A stretch of DNA of 64,000 bases from Rhodospirillales bacterium (GCA_023898785.1 CP060239.1:620001-684000); one strand, 5' to 3'. Counted from the stretch's first letter, positions 43,975 to 52,115 are shown. Numbers and translations are program-made. The notes: generated by a model from the sequence alone, not told the origin.

Positions 43975-44492
43975 CGCATTACAATCAACCCCGACGGCGA
44001 AAAGCGGAATTCATTAAGCCGACTAATACTTTGAAACAAAAAGTCGGCCATGGCGGATTGAGCGATGAGATTCTTGATAAAGCTCAAAAGCTTCTGGAGG
44101 AAAATACACATGATTTTGAGCCTTTAGCGATGATGTATTTGGCAACGCTGATGCAAGGCGTTGAAATGGCCAAGGGATATTCTCCATCAACGGATAAAGA
44201 GCAGATTATCGCTAACATGCTCTATCCTACGATGCAGCTTAAGGCCAATGGCGGAATGTTCCATTACAACCTTGTTACGATGATTGCCGATAAGCTTATT
44301 CAATTCCTTGAGGTTATTGATCAGCCTGATATTGAAGTGCTGGAAATCGTGCTCGCCTTTCACACAACGATTATTGCCATTCTTCAGGGAAAGATTTCCG
44401 GCGATGGCGGTAAGCAGGGACAGGATTTGCTCAATGCCCTGAGCGATGCGTGCATGCGCTATTTTGACAAACACCCGGATGATAAGCTTTAG
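43971..44492 (+). CDS. conserved hypothetical partner of the response regulator
   Basis: A 173-residue soluble protein, basic at the N-terminus and largely helical afterwards (LLEENTHDFEPLAMMYLATLMQGVEMAKGY, FLEVIDQPDIEVLEIVLAFHTTIIAIL). It overlaps the response regulator by 4 bases, so the two should be made in balanced amounts. A CheZ-like phosphatase or an output partner that binds the receiver is conceivable. No recognised phosphatase motif was identified. Its 3' end overlaps ymdB, on the other strand, by 4 bases. Confidence 0.75.
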   Translation: MTHYNQPRRRKAEFIKPTNTLKQKVGHGGLSDEILDKAQKLLEENTHDFEPLAMMYLATLMQGVEMAKGYSPSTDKEQIIANMLYPTMQLKANGGMFHYNLVTMIADKLIQFLEVIDQPDIEVLEIVLAFHTTIIAILQGKISGDGGKQGQDLLNALSDACMRYFDKHPDDKL

Positions 44493-45304
44493 GCCGTCGG
44501 CATAATGCCGGGGAGGATGCCGCCCAAACGGATAGGGTCGATTGAGACAGCCTTGCCGGTCTTGTCATTGGAAACGATTAAGCAGCCGCAAAGCGTGGCT
44601 TCGCCGCTGGCGGGAAGAAAACGCTCACCGGGCATCTTCTTGATAAAACGCTGCATCGCCATTTCTTTTTTAACGCCGATGACCGAGTTATAATCGCCCG
44701 TCATGCCAGCATCGCTTTGGTAAGCCGTACCATTTTCCAAGATATGTGCGTCGGCGGTGGGGATATGAGTGTGGGTGCCAACGACGGCGGTAACTTTGCC
44801 GTCGATATAGTGGGCGAAGGAAAGTTTTTCCGATGTCGCCTCACCATGAAAATCAACTAAAATTGCATCGGTTGTGCGTCCGAGTTTTTCCTCAGACAGC
44901 AGCGTATTGATGGCTTGGAACGGATCGTCGATAGCGTCCATGAACAGCCGTGCCATAGCGTTGACGATGGTGATGGTGCGTCCGTCATTCAGACGATGTT
45001 TATAAACACCGCTGCCGGGTGTGCCGGGCGGAAAATTGAGCGGGCGCAGGAGTTTTTCATCCTTGGCTATATGAGAGATTATTTCGCGCTGGTCCCAGAT
45101 ATGGTTGCCGGTGGTGATGCAATCGACTCCCCAATCGTAGAATTGTTTGCAGGCTTTGATATTGATCCCGCGGCCATTGGTGGCATTTTCACCGTTGACG
45201 ATGATGATGTCTGGTTTCAGTTCTTCGCGCAGATGTGGCAAATGCTTTTCAAGAGCTTCACGGCCAGAGCGACCCATAATATCGCCGATAAAAATTATTC
45301 TCAT
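44489..45304 (-). CDS. ymdB: YmdB-type metallophosphoesterase (TIGR00282 family)
   Basis: Members hydrolyse 2',3'-cyclic nucleotides with a di-iron centre. The metal motifs are FIGDIMGRSGREAL at the start, NGENATNGRG, TTGNHIWD and VGTHTHIPTAD. Length (271 aa) is normal. It converges with the unknown gene on the plus strand with a 4-base overlap. Confidence 0.92.
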   Translation of the reverse strand: MRIIFIGDIMGRSGREALEKHLPHLREELKPDIIIVNGENATNGRGINIKACKQFYDWGVDCITTGNHIWDQREIISHIAKDEKLLRPLNFPPGTPGSGVYKHRLNDGRTITIVNAMARLFMDAIDDPFQAINTLLSEEKLGRTTDAILVDFHGEATSEKLSFAHYIDGKVTAVVGTHTHIPTADAHILENGTAYQSDAGMTGDYNSVIGVKKEMAMQRFIKKMPGERFLPASGEATLCGCLIVSNDKTGKAVSIDPIRLGGILPGIMPTA

Positions 45305-45353
45305 TATTTCTCCTTAATTGTCACCGGCGAACACGAAGCAAAATATTATTTTT

Positions 45354-45386
45354 GGATTGCTTCGTCGTTGCACTCCTCGCAATGAC
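45354..45386. repeat. half copy of the TCATTGCGAG palindromic repeat
   Basis: GGATTGCTTCGTCG ... CTCGCAATGAC matches the right arm of the full element at 45975-46054; the left arm is missing. It lies between ymdB and the cyclo-ligase gene. Confidence 0.75.
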
Positions 45387-45389
45387 AGG

Positions 45390-45953
45390 TCAGTTATATT
45401 TCGCTATGCCTTTGGGCGTTAAGATCCAGTCCATTGGCTGGTCATGATCTTCGGCAGGCAGGTTAAACAAAACGGCTTGGGCTGCATAGGCTATTCCCAC
45501 GGCTGCGACATCTTTTTTCCCGCGGTAGTGTTCAAGTGTTGCATCATAATAACCACCGCCCTGCCCTAGCCTGTAACCCTTGCGATCAAAAGCCAGCATA
45601 GGGACAAGGAAGATATCAGGCTGGAGTTCCGGTCCCTCCTCCGGCTCCAATATTCCAAACGCGCCTTTAACCAGTTTTGTTTTATGGGTCCACTGTATGA
45701 AGCGCAATATTTTGGTATCTGCTTCAACCTTTGGCAGTGCGCAGGTCAGGCCTTCATTGAGAGCACGCTCCAAAATTCCGGTTGGGTCAAATTCGCGTCC
45801 TTTGGGCCAATAGGCTGCGATTATCTGCCCCGCATGCGGTTGAAGCGCATCAAAGAATAGCGGTGTGGCCGCGTCAGGATCTTCGGCGCGAATATCGGTA
45901 AGTGTACGGTGCTTGCGGGCCTGGTCTCTGAGGATGGTTTTTTGGTCGGTCAT
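45390..45953 (-). CDS. fcl: 5-formyltetrahydrofolate cyclo-ligase
   Basis: Converts 5-formyl-THF to methenyl-THF with ATP. The C-terminal folate-binding motif GYRLGQGGGYYDATLE lies near residue 131, and AAYWPKGREFDPTG near residue 46. Length is 187 aa. In many proteobacteria this gene (ygfA) lies directly downstream of the 6S RNA gene, and it does so here. Confidence 0.95.
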   Translation of the reverse strand: MTDQKTILRDQARKHRTLTDIRAEDPDAATPLFFDALQPHAGQIIAAYWPKGREFDPTGILERALNEGLTCALPKVEADTKILRFIQWTHKTKLVKGAFGILEPEEGPELQPDIFLVPMLAFDRKGYRLGQGGGYYDATLEHYRGKKDVAAVGIAYAAQAVLFNLPAEDHDQPMDWILTPKGIAKYN

Positions 45954-45974
45954 GGTGTTATTTTTTCGTCGGCA

Positions 45975-46054
45975 TCATTGCGAGCGTAGCGAAGCAATCT
46001 ATAAGATAAAAGTAAAAAATGGATTGCTGCGTCGGCTTCGCCTCCTCGCAATGA
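45975..46054. repeat. dispersed palindromic repeat (TCATTGCGAG family), full copy
   Basis: TCATTGCGAG (45975-45984) is inverted at CTCGCAATGA (46045-46054), with AAGCAATC / GGATTGCT inside. It lies between the 6S RNA 3' end and the cyclo-ligase start, within the 400-base gene-free stretch 45954-46353. It would form a hairpin in a read-through transcript. Confidence 0.85.
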
Positions 46055-46099
46055 CGAGTTGCGGGTGGGCGCCGCAAAGGCCGTGTACAAAGCAATATC

Positions 46100-46248
46100 C
46101 GCATGGGACCCTGGTAACCAGGTGGGCGCCGTAATAATCAAATCCCCAATGCAAAGAGAGTGGATAAGGTCAGGGACAGCTCCCTATGCGAAAAGCATCG
46201 GCCTCCGGGATAAATAGATGTATCACGCACCCCGCAGCAAACCCATGG
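46100..46248 (-). ncRNA. ssrS: 6S RNA
   Basis: 6S RNA mimics an open promoter and sequesters sigma70 RNA polymerase. The minus strand shows a closing stem (CATGGG at 46242-46247 with CCCATG at 46102-46107) and an inner helix between GGGTGC and GCGCCC. A GGGAGCTGTCCCTGACC block and a 3' ACGGCGCCCACC segment with a CCTGG/CCAGG hairpin resemble alphaproteobacterial 6S RNAs as I remember them. The position between zapA and the cyclo-ligase gene is the classic locus. The ends are estimated to about 5 bases. Confidence 0.78.
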
Positions 46249-46250
46249 GC

Positions 46251-46280
46251 ACTATGGGGTATTTAGGGATGACGTTTCAA
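46251..46280 (-). promoter_or_regulatory. probable promoter of 6S RNA
   Basis: On the minus strand TTGAAA (46280-46275) and CATAGT (46256-46251) are 18 bases apart. This predicts a start near 46244, at the foot of the 6S closing stem. Confidence 0.5.
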
Positions 46281-46353
46281 GAGAATTCGTTCGTGTATTT
46301 TTTCTAAAAAAACGAATTAACAGACTTTTCATAAGTTGAATTCCTTTTCCACA

Positions 46354-46677
46354 TTATGGGTTCTGAGGCTCCACGTGGCTCTCCATTTGCGTAAGAATTT
46401 GAGAAATAGAAGAATCTCCTCTTCCTTGCCTTTCTTCAATCCATTGCCTTCCCCTAAACTCATGAAGAACAAGAGAGTCTCCGTTTATTTTTAACGCGGG
46501 GCTTCCTCCCATCGGCGCTTTCTGGTTATCAATCAGCGTTACTTCTCCTTTTATGTATTGAGGAGCGTTTGTTACCAGGTTTATTCGGTCTTGCTCTGTT
46601 TTTCTCAGTGTCTCAGCAATTCGCTGAAAAATTGTAATATTATTACTATTTTCTTCGCTCAAACCATCTCTGCGCAT
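46354..46677 (-). CDS. hypothetical protein, 107 aa
   Basis: A short soluble frame between zapA and 6S RNA with AAGGGA about 9 bases before the ATG. The N-terminal half looks helical (SNNITIFQRIAETLRKTEQDRINLV), and the C-terminal half polar. I recognise no family. It is AT-rich, and the region also carries repeats, so it may be recent or lineage-specific. It could also be a remnant. Confidence 0.5.
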   Translation of the reverse strand: MRRDGLSEENSNNITIFQRIAETLRKTEQDRINLVTNAPQYIKGEVTLIDNQKAPMGGSPALKINGDSLVLHEFRGRQWIEERQGRGDSSISQILTQMESHVEPQNP

Positions 46678-46790
46678 TGCTTAATTCCCTTAAAGTATCG
46701 TTTTATGACTTGATTGTTAATTTTTGCACGGTATTGCGCTCATATGAAAACTGTCAATGATTAAATTGCGCACAATCAAGGATGAAGGTA

Positions 46791-46826
46791 GATTTTTGCG
46801 GCGGGCTTTACCCTCCTCACAATGAC
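46791..46826. repeat. degenerate copy of the TCATTGCGAG repeat
   Basis: GATTTTTGCGGCGGGCTTTACCC...CTCACAATGAC is a worn right arm of the repeat, directly downstream of zapA. Mismatches at several positions suggest it is older than the other copies. Confidence 0.6.
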
Positions 46827-46840
46827 AAAAAGTAGAAAAG

Positions 46841-47176
46841 CTAAGCATTCTGGATGCGGCTAGCGATGCGGTCGATGCGGCTGGCCAGATCTTCAATTGC
46901 CCCGGCAACGGCAGCTTCTTCGTTTTGATTGGCCTGCGCGCTTTGCAGATTTTCGCTCATTGAACCAACATCGTTGCGAAGATCAAAAACTTCATCGGCC
47001 AGCAAAAGCGTTGTCAGAACCATGAGGTGTGCTTCGCTGCTTGCCGCTCCAGCCTTGGAAATATCTTTCATGCGCGAATCGACGTAATGGCTGAGATCGA
47101 GAACGCGTTGCTCCTGTCCGTCTTCGCAGGAAATGCCGAAAGACCGACCATTGATTGTAATATTTACTTCAGCCAT
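46841..47176 (-). CDS. zapA: cell division protein ZapA
   Basis: Promotes FtsZ bundling at midcell. MAEVNITINGRSFGISCEDGQEQRV is the typical N-terminal domain, and the C-terminal half is a coiled coil. Length is 111 aa. It shares one base with the stop of the upstream coiled-coil gene. The zapA-6S-cyclo-ligase order is conserved widely in proteobacteria. Confidence 0.93.
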   Translation of the reverse strand: MAEVNITINGRSFGISCEDGQEQRVLDLSHYVDSRMKDISKAGAASSEAHLMVLTTLLLADEVFDLRNDVGSMSENLQSAQANQNEEAAVAGAIEDLASRIDRIASRIQNA

Positions 47177-47403
47177 TAGCCGTGACTTTCTTTAAGGACA
47201 GTTTCGGCCTGCTCGATAATATTATCCAGCTTTTTGACAACGGTCTGAGTATCAACGCCGTTGCCATTTGCAGCGACGGGTCGTGACGCACTAAACATAT
47301 CGCGTTGTTGCCCGGACAGTGAGGCTTCAATATGACTAACTGAGCCTTCCAAACCACCAATAGATTGTTCCAGCTTTACCAGAGCTTCGAGTATCTGAGA
47401 CAC
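47176..47403 (-). CDS. small coiled-coil protein (DUF4164-like)
   Basis: A 75-residue, mostly helical protein encoded just before zapA. A longer frame from 47547 has an unlikely N-terminus. The GTG at 47403, preceded by AAAGGT, gives SQILEALVKLEQSIGGLEGSV, which fits the small DUF4164-type proteins found next to zapA in alphaproteobacteria. It may assist ZapA in division; that is inferred only from the overlap. Confidence 0.75.
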   Translation of the reverse strand: MSQILEALVKLEQSIGGLEGSVSHIEASLSGQQRDMFSASRPVAANGNGVDTQTVVKKLDNIIEQAETVLKESHG

Positions 47404-47591
47404 GGCGCACCTTTCTTGTTCTATATGTGAATGGGCATACGCTAACAGGGCGGCTGAATCTCCGTCAAGATGGTGAAAAGTTTTTTCCCACTTAAACCAC
47501 AGGAATTTATGTGCTGTGTGCTTGACGGGAGGCCTCCTTGGCGGCATGTTAGGCGCACAAAATTATACTTATAAGTATGGATCACTGATTG

Positions 47592-49616
47592 ATGACCTCA
47601 AAAACCGCCGCCGCTCCTGATGCGCAAATTCAGGACCTCACCGAACCTCAGCTTAAATCTATGGCCAATGCCATTCGCGCCCTGTCGATGGATGCGGTGC
47701 AAAAAGCCAATTCCGGGCACCCGGGCGCGCCGATGGGATTGGCCGATGTGGCGACAGTTCTTTATTCGAAGTTCCTGAAATTTGATCCTAAAAATCCGGA
47801 ATGGCCTGATCGTGACCGGTTTGTGCTTTCAGGCGGGCATGCGTCGATGTTGCTGTATTCTCTTAATTACCTGACCGGGTATGAGAAGATGACGCTAGAG
47901 CAGATCAAAAATTTCCGTCAGATGGGGGCGATTACGGCCGGGCATCCGGAAGTTGAACAGGATGCAGGGATCGAGACAACCACCGGGCCGCTGGGGCAAG
48001 GCATTGCTACAGCCGTGGGGATGGCGCTGGCTGAACGGATTTTGAATGGCCGTTACGGTGATGATCTTGTTGATCACTATACATATGTGATGTGCGGTGA
48101 TGGCGATTTGATGGAAGGGATCAGCCATGAAGCCTGTTCGCTGGCCGGGCATCAAAAGCTTGAGAAGCTGATTGTACTGTATGATGACAATAATATCTGC
48201 ATAGATGGGACGGTTGATCTGACGTTTATTGATGATACGCCGAAGCGTTTTGAGGCTTATGGCTGGGATGTGCAGACGGTTGACGGTCATGATTTCGTCG
48301 AGATTGAAGCGGCAATTGCCAAGGCGAAAACCACCGATACGCCGAGTCTGATTTGCTGCAAAACGCATATTGGGTTTGGCGCGCCGACCAAGCAGGACAG
48401 CAACAAAGCGCATGGCGCGCCTTTGGGCGAGGATGAGATTAAGGGCGCGCGGGAAAAACTGGATTGGCCGCATGCACCGTTCGAAGTGCCGGATAAGATT
48501 TTGGCCAACTGGCGGGCCATCGGGGCAAAAGGCAAGGCGCTTTCCCATGACTGGAAGAATCGGTTAAACAGCCATGAGCAGAAAGATGCCTTTATGGGGG
48601 CGATGACTTTGGATCTGGCCCCTGCTCTCGCGCCGCTGATTGCGAAGTTGAAAAGTGATTTTGCGACTGAGAAGCCGAAAAAGGCGACGCGCCAGCTTTC
48701 CGGCATGGTGCTGGAAGCTTTGGTGCCTGCCATTGACTCGCTGGTTGGCGGGTCGGCGGATTTGACTGGGTCAAATAACACCAAGGTGGCGGCATCCAAG
48801 GTCATCAATAAAGAGGATTATTCCGGCAATTATATCAATTACGGGGTGAGGGAATTTGGCATGGCCGCGTGCATGAACGGGCTGACCCTGCATGGCGGGT
48901 TTGTTCCGTATGCCGGAACATTCCTGCAATTTGCTGATTATTCGCGGGCCGCCATTCGTTTGGGCGCATTGATGAAACAGCGGGTTATTCATGTAATGAC
49001 CCATGATTCAATCGGGCTGGGGGAAGACGGGCCGACGCATCAGCCGGTTGAGCATGTTGCGGCGCTGCGGGCCATTCCCAATGTGTATGTGTTCCGCCCT
49101 TGTGACGGGATTGAAACGGCGGAAAGCTGGGAGTTGGCTATAAATAAAAAAGATGCCCCTTCTGTGCTGGCGTTGACGCGTCAAAGCTTGCCGACTTTGT
49201 GTGAATACCGCGATGAGAATATGGTGGCCCGCGGGGCTTATATTCTGCGCGATTGCGATGGCGAGCCGGAGGTGACTATTTTTGCTTCGGGTTCGGAAGT
49301 GATGCTGGCGGTTGAAGCCGCAGAGAAAATCAGCGCTGGCGTACGGGTTGTGTCCGTGCCGTGTATGGATTTGTTTTATGAGAATGCGCAGAAAGACAGC
49401 GCAGACTTTGTAAAGCTGGTGTGTAACAAGAGTATCAAGATCGGCGTTGAAGCGGGCATTCGCCAAGGGTGGGACCGGATTATCGGTGCGCATTCATATT
49501 TCATCGGGATGGACAGTTTTGGAGCCTCGGCCCCGGCGGATGAATTGTATGAACATTTCGGCATTACAACGGAAGCGATTGTTGAAGCGGCTAATACTAA
49601 ATTGGCTCAAAAGTAA
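47592..49616 (+). CDS. tkt: transketolase
   Basis: Transfers two-carbon units in the pentose phosphate and Calvin-type pathways using thiamine diphosphate. SGHPGAPMGLAD, the ThDP motif MCGDGDLMEGISHEA, and EDGPTHQPVEHVAALRAIPN are present. Length is 674 aa from the ATG at 47592; the TTG three bases upstream is unlikely. It heads tkt-gap, with gap 14 bases downstream. Confidence 0.97.
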   Translation: MTSKTAAAPDAQIQDLTEPQLKSMANAIRALSMDAVQKANSGHPGAPMGLADVATVLYSKFLKFDPKNPEWPDRDRFVLSGGHASMLLYSLNYLTGYEKMTLEQIKNFRQMGAITAGHPEVEQDAGIETTTGPLGQGIATAVGMALAERILNGRYGDDLVDHYTYVMCGDGDLMEGISHEACSLAGHQKLEKLIVLYDDNNICIDGTVDLTFIDDTPKRFEAYGWDVQTVDGHDFVEIEAAIAKAKTTDTPSLICCKTHIGFGAPTKQDSNKAHGAPLGEDEIKGAREKLDWPHAPFEVPDKILANWRAIGAKGKALSHDWKNRLNSHEQKDAFMGAMTLDLAPALAPLIAKLKSDFATEKPKKATRQLSGMVLEALVPAIDSLVGGSADLTGSNNTKVAASKVINKEDYSGNYINYGVREFGMAACMNGLTLHGGFVPYAGTFLQFADYSRAAIRLGALMKQRVIHVMTHDSIGLGEDGPTHQPVEHVAALRAIPNVYVFRPCDGIETAESWELAINKKDAPSVLALTRQSLPTLCEYRDENMVARGAYILRDCDGEPEVTIFASGSEVMLAVEAAEKISAGVRVVSVPCMDLFYENAQKDSADFVKLVCNKSIKIGVEAGIRQGWDRIIGAHSYFIGMDSFGASAPADELYEHFGITTEAIVEAANTKLAQK

Positions 49617-49630
49617 GGAGAATAAAGCTC

Positions 49631-50644
49631 ATGACATTACGGATTGGGATTAACGGGTTTGGGCGTATTGGACGTTTGGTCGCGCGGGCCGTGTTTGAGG
49701 GCTATGCTGGCGATGACGTCGAGATTGTGGCAATCAATGATCCGGGTGGAAACTTTTTTCCACTTTTGAAATATGATTCCATTCACGGACGCGCGCCATT
49801 TACCGTTGAGCGCGATCTTGAGCATGATCACATTATGATTGACGGCAAGGTTATTCACCGGTTCCGCAGCCGTGACCCGAAGGAACTGAAATGGGGCGAT
49901 GAAGGCGTTGATATTTTACTGGAGTGTACGGGGCGTTTTAAGGATCGCGAGGGCGCTCAGTTGCATATGGATCGGGGTGCGAAGAAGGTTCTGATTTCTG
50001 CGCCGGGTGAAGATGAAGATATTACGGTTGTTTACGGGGTTAATCACGATCTTGTACAAAAAGAGCACAAGATTGTTTCAAATGCGTCATGCACGACAAA
50101 CTGTCTGGCCCCGGTGGCTTATGCGCTGCATAAGGAAATCGGAATTGAAAAAGGTTTTATGACGACGATTCATGCCTATACGGGCGACCAGAATCTGGTT
50201 GACGGTTCTCACAAAGACCCTTTGCGTGCGCGGGCGGCGGCGATGAGCATTATCCCCTCCTCGACCGGCGCGGCCAAGGCTGTGGGCAAGGTGTTGCCGG
50301 AGCTGGACGGTAAATTGGACGGCGTTGCGCTGCGCGTGCCGACGGCGAATGTGTCGCTGGTTGATCTGACGTTCCTGCCGTCAAAAGCAACGAGCGTTGA
50401 GGCGGTGAACGCGGCTGTGACGAAATATGCGCACGGTGAAATGAAAGGCGTGCTGGATGTTTATGACGATCCGTGTGTGTCGATCGACTTTAATCATGAT
50501 CCGCATTCTTCAATCTTCAGTCTGGCCGGGACAAAAATTGTTGATGGCGATTTCGTCCGGGTGATGAGCTGGTATGACAATGAGTGGGGTTTTTCCTGCC
50601 GGATGATCGACACCGCGTTGAAGATGCATAAAGTCGGGTATTAA
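49631..50644 (+). CDS. gap: glyceraldehyde-3-phosphate dehydrogenase, type I
   Basis: Oxidises glyceraldehyde-3-phosphate with NAD(P). The Rossmann motif GINGFGRIGRLVAR starts at residue 5. The catalytic cysteine is in SNASCTTNCLAPV near residue 155, and YDNEWGFSCRM closes the protein. Length is 337 aa. AAGGAGAATAAAGCTC precedes the ATG. The usual neighbour pgk is not here. Confidence 0.98.
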   Translation: MTLRIGINGFGRIGRLVARAVFEGYAGDDVEIVAINDPGGNFFPLLKYDSIHGRAPFTVERDLEHDHIMIDGKVIHRFRSRDPKELKWGDEGVDILLECTGRFKDREGAQLHMDRGAKKVLISAPGEDEDITVVYGVNHDLVQKEHKIVSNASCTTNCLAPVAYALHKEIGIEKGFMTTIHAYTGDQNLVDGSHKDPLRARAAAMSIIPSSTGAAKAVGKVLPELDGKLDGVALRVPTANVSLVDLTFLPSKATSVEAVNAAVTKYAHGEMKGVLDVYDDPCVSIDFNHDPHSSIFSLAGTKIVDGDFVRVMSWYDNEWGFSCRMIDTALKMHKVGY

Positions 50645-50647
50645 AAT

Positions 50648-51094
50648 TTGTCTTTTAGCACGAAAATTCGTGACTTGCTCTTGGCCGAAAACTCTCAGTC
50701 ACGATGGGGAGATTTGTTGAGAGGCTATCTTGCAGGCTTATTATTCAGCCCCTTTGTTTCCATTGTTGTTGTTACCCTCTTTTGTATCTTTGCTGATGAT
50801 TATTATTCATATTACGTTAACAGGGGAGATACCACTTTTCTTTTTCTTGCTATAGAATTTATTGCAGGCGTTGCCCTGATGCCTCTTTTTGTGGCCCTAA
50901 TCACATTGGCTTTTCCTCTTTTGTTATTTTTTAAAATTGGTCTCTATCTTCTCTATCTTCCCTTTTTGGCTATACCCATATTACTGTTTCTTCCGAAAAG
51001 CTATAAAAGTTACCCTGTTCTTGTTCCTGCATTGGGGCTCTTCCTTGCGTTCTTTTTTGTTTCTCTTACAATTTTCTTAGGGGCTAACTCCTAA
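50648..51094 (+). CDS. hydrophobic membrane protein, unknown function
   Basis: A 148-residue, very hydrophobic protein with about four membrane segments (roughly residues 30-50, 63-85, 88-115 and 122-145). It starts with TTG only 3 bases after the gap stop and has no clear ribosome binding site, so it would rely on coupling. It is AT-rich and resembles no family I know. It occupies the place where pgk is found in related operons. Confidence 0.65.
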   Translation: MSFSTKIRDLLLAENSQSRWGDLLRGYLAGLLFSPFVSIVVVTLFCIFADDYYSYYVNRGDTTFLFLAIEFIAGVALMPLFVALITLAFPLLLFFKIGLYLLYLPFLAIPILLFLPKSYKSYPVLVPALGLFLAFFFVSLTIFLGANS

Positions 51095-51171
51095 ATATTG
51101 CATTAAAAATGCATGAAACTGGCTATTAAATATTACTTATTGAATACCCCTAAAAAATATACCTGATTTTG

Positions 51172-51200
51172 TTGACAGGAGGCGAATCGCTCACCATATT
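51172..51200 (+). promoter_or_regulatory. strong promoter of a short RNA gene, overlapping a GANTC site
   Basis: TTGACA (51172-51177) and CATATT (51195-51200) are exactly 17 bases apart. A CcrM site, GAATC, lies in the spacer (51184-51188), and another, GAGTC, at the predicted start (51204-51208). Confidence 0.65.
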
Positions 51201-51206
51201 TGTGAG

Positions 51207-51266
51207 TCTAAACCGTTCTCCGTGGCAAAGCCGGTCTGTGAAATTCGTTTCCAGGCCGGCTTTTTT
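51207..51266 (+). ncRNA. candidate small RNA of about 60 nt with intrinsic terminator
   Basis: From the predicted start to the T-run there are only about 60 bases and no open frame. The 3' half is a terminator: 51227-51238 pairs with 51252-51263 (12 pairs, one G-U) around a 13-base loop, then TTTTTT. The free 5' part is about 20 bases long. I recognise no known family. The unit stands alone between the membrane protein and the winged-helix regulator. Confidence 0.5.
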
Positions 51267-51376
51267 ATGCACATAAACCCCGCCCAATGCTATAAATTAT
51301 TACACTTGTGGCATATATATTAACAAAATGTCAAATTTTCTTGTATTAGAAACGCCTGATGGTGTATATAAGAGTT

Positions 51377-51943
51377 ATGGTTACACATCTCGCAAAGCGG
51401 GTAATGACAACAGAGGGCCAGAAGGCCTGCATGATCATTGATCATCTTGTCGAAGCCTTGGGGAATGACGCCTCCTCTTCTTTGCGCCGGGCCATGATCC
51501 TTAGCGATATTGATCAAAACCCGGGGACCACGCAGGCCGGAATTATGGAGCGTTTGCATCTCGATAAATCCACCGTGAAGCGCGAGGCAGACTGGCTTTT
51601 TGATTATGGCTGCATTCGGGTTCAAGATTGTGACAGCGATGGCCGCGCCAAAAGGATAGAGATTTGCGGTTATTCGAAAAAAGGCCTGGACGGCGCACTG
51701 GGATATTTTGACGGGCGGCACGAGAGTTTGAAGATTTTCCTGGAAGGGCTTACGGGATATTTGAAGCAGGAAAAACCCTCGCTTCGCGATGCCAAGATTA
51801 TCGCAGCGTTGACAGAGAAAAAGGCTGCTTCGAAGCAGGATATTATAGATATGCTTTATGAAGGGTCAGTAGCAACCAAGAACAGGGCGTTTACCAAGTT
51901 ACTGGAAGAAAGGTTGATAGAAGAAGATGGCGAACACGTTTAG
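51377..51943 (+). CDS. winged-helix (MarR-like) transcriptional regulator
   Basis: A DNA-binding regulator with a winged helix at about residues 28-95 (TQAGIMERLHLDKSTVKREADWLFDYGCI, then a basic wing). A second helical domain with another HTH-like segment (SKQDIIDMLYEGSVATKNRAFTKLLEERLI) follows. ATGs at 51359, 51377 and 51404 are possible. A promoter (TTGTAT at 51341, TATATA at 51365) would start RNA at about 51377, so a leaderless message is plausible. It overlaps the next small gene by 17 bases. Confidence 0.75.
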   Translation: MVTHLAKRVMTTEGQKACMIIDHLVEALGNDASSSLRRAMILSDIDQNPGTTQAGIMERLHLDKSTVKREADWLFDYGCIRVQDCDSDGRAKRIEICGYSKKGLDGALGYFDGRHESLKIFLEGLTGYLKQEKPSLRDAKIIAALTEKKAASKQDIIDMLYEGSVATKNRAFTKLLEERLIEEDGEHV

Positions 51944-52115
51944 AGCAAATGCAGAACTGGCTGATGGTGTGCTAGCGCTTGTCAGACGCACAACAGGCGA
52001 CAATGTTTATCATCTGGCAGCTTCGAACACGCCCCATATTTCCAGTGGTTTTGGCCGTCGTGCCGGTAGCGCACCGACATCAATGAGTTTTGTCCCCGAG
52101 GCTCTTGAGCGCTAG
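51927..52115 (+). CDS. small protein of unknown function, 62 aa
   Basis: Overlaps the regulator gene by 17 bases and has GAAGAAG just before the ATG. The product (ANTFRANAELADGVLALVRRTTGDNV...) is polar with no membrane segment. Overlap and spacing suggest co-translation with the regulator. Nothing familiar is seen in it, and it may be spurious. Confidence 0.4.
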   Translation: MANTFRANAELADGVLALVRRTTGDNVYHLAASNTPHISSGFGRRAGSAPTSMSFVPEALER

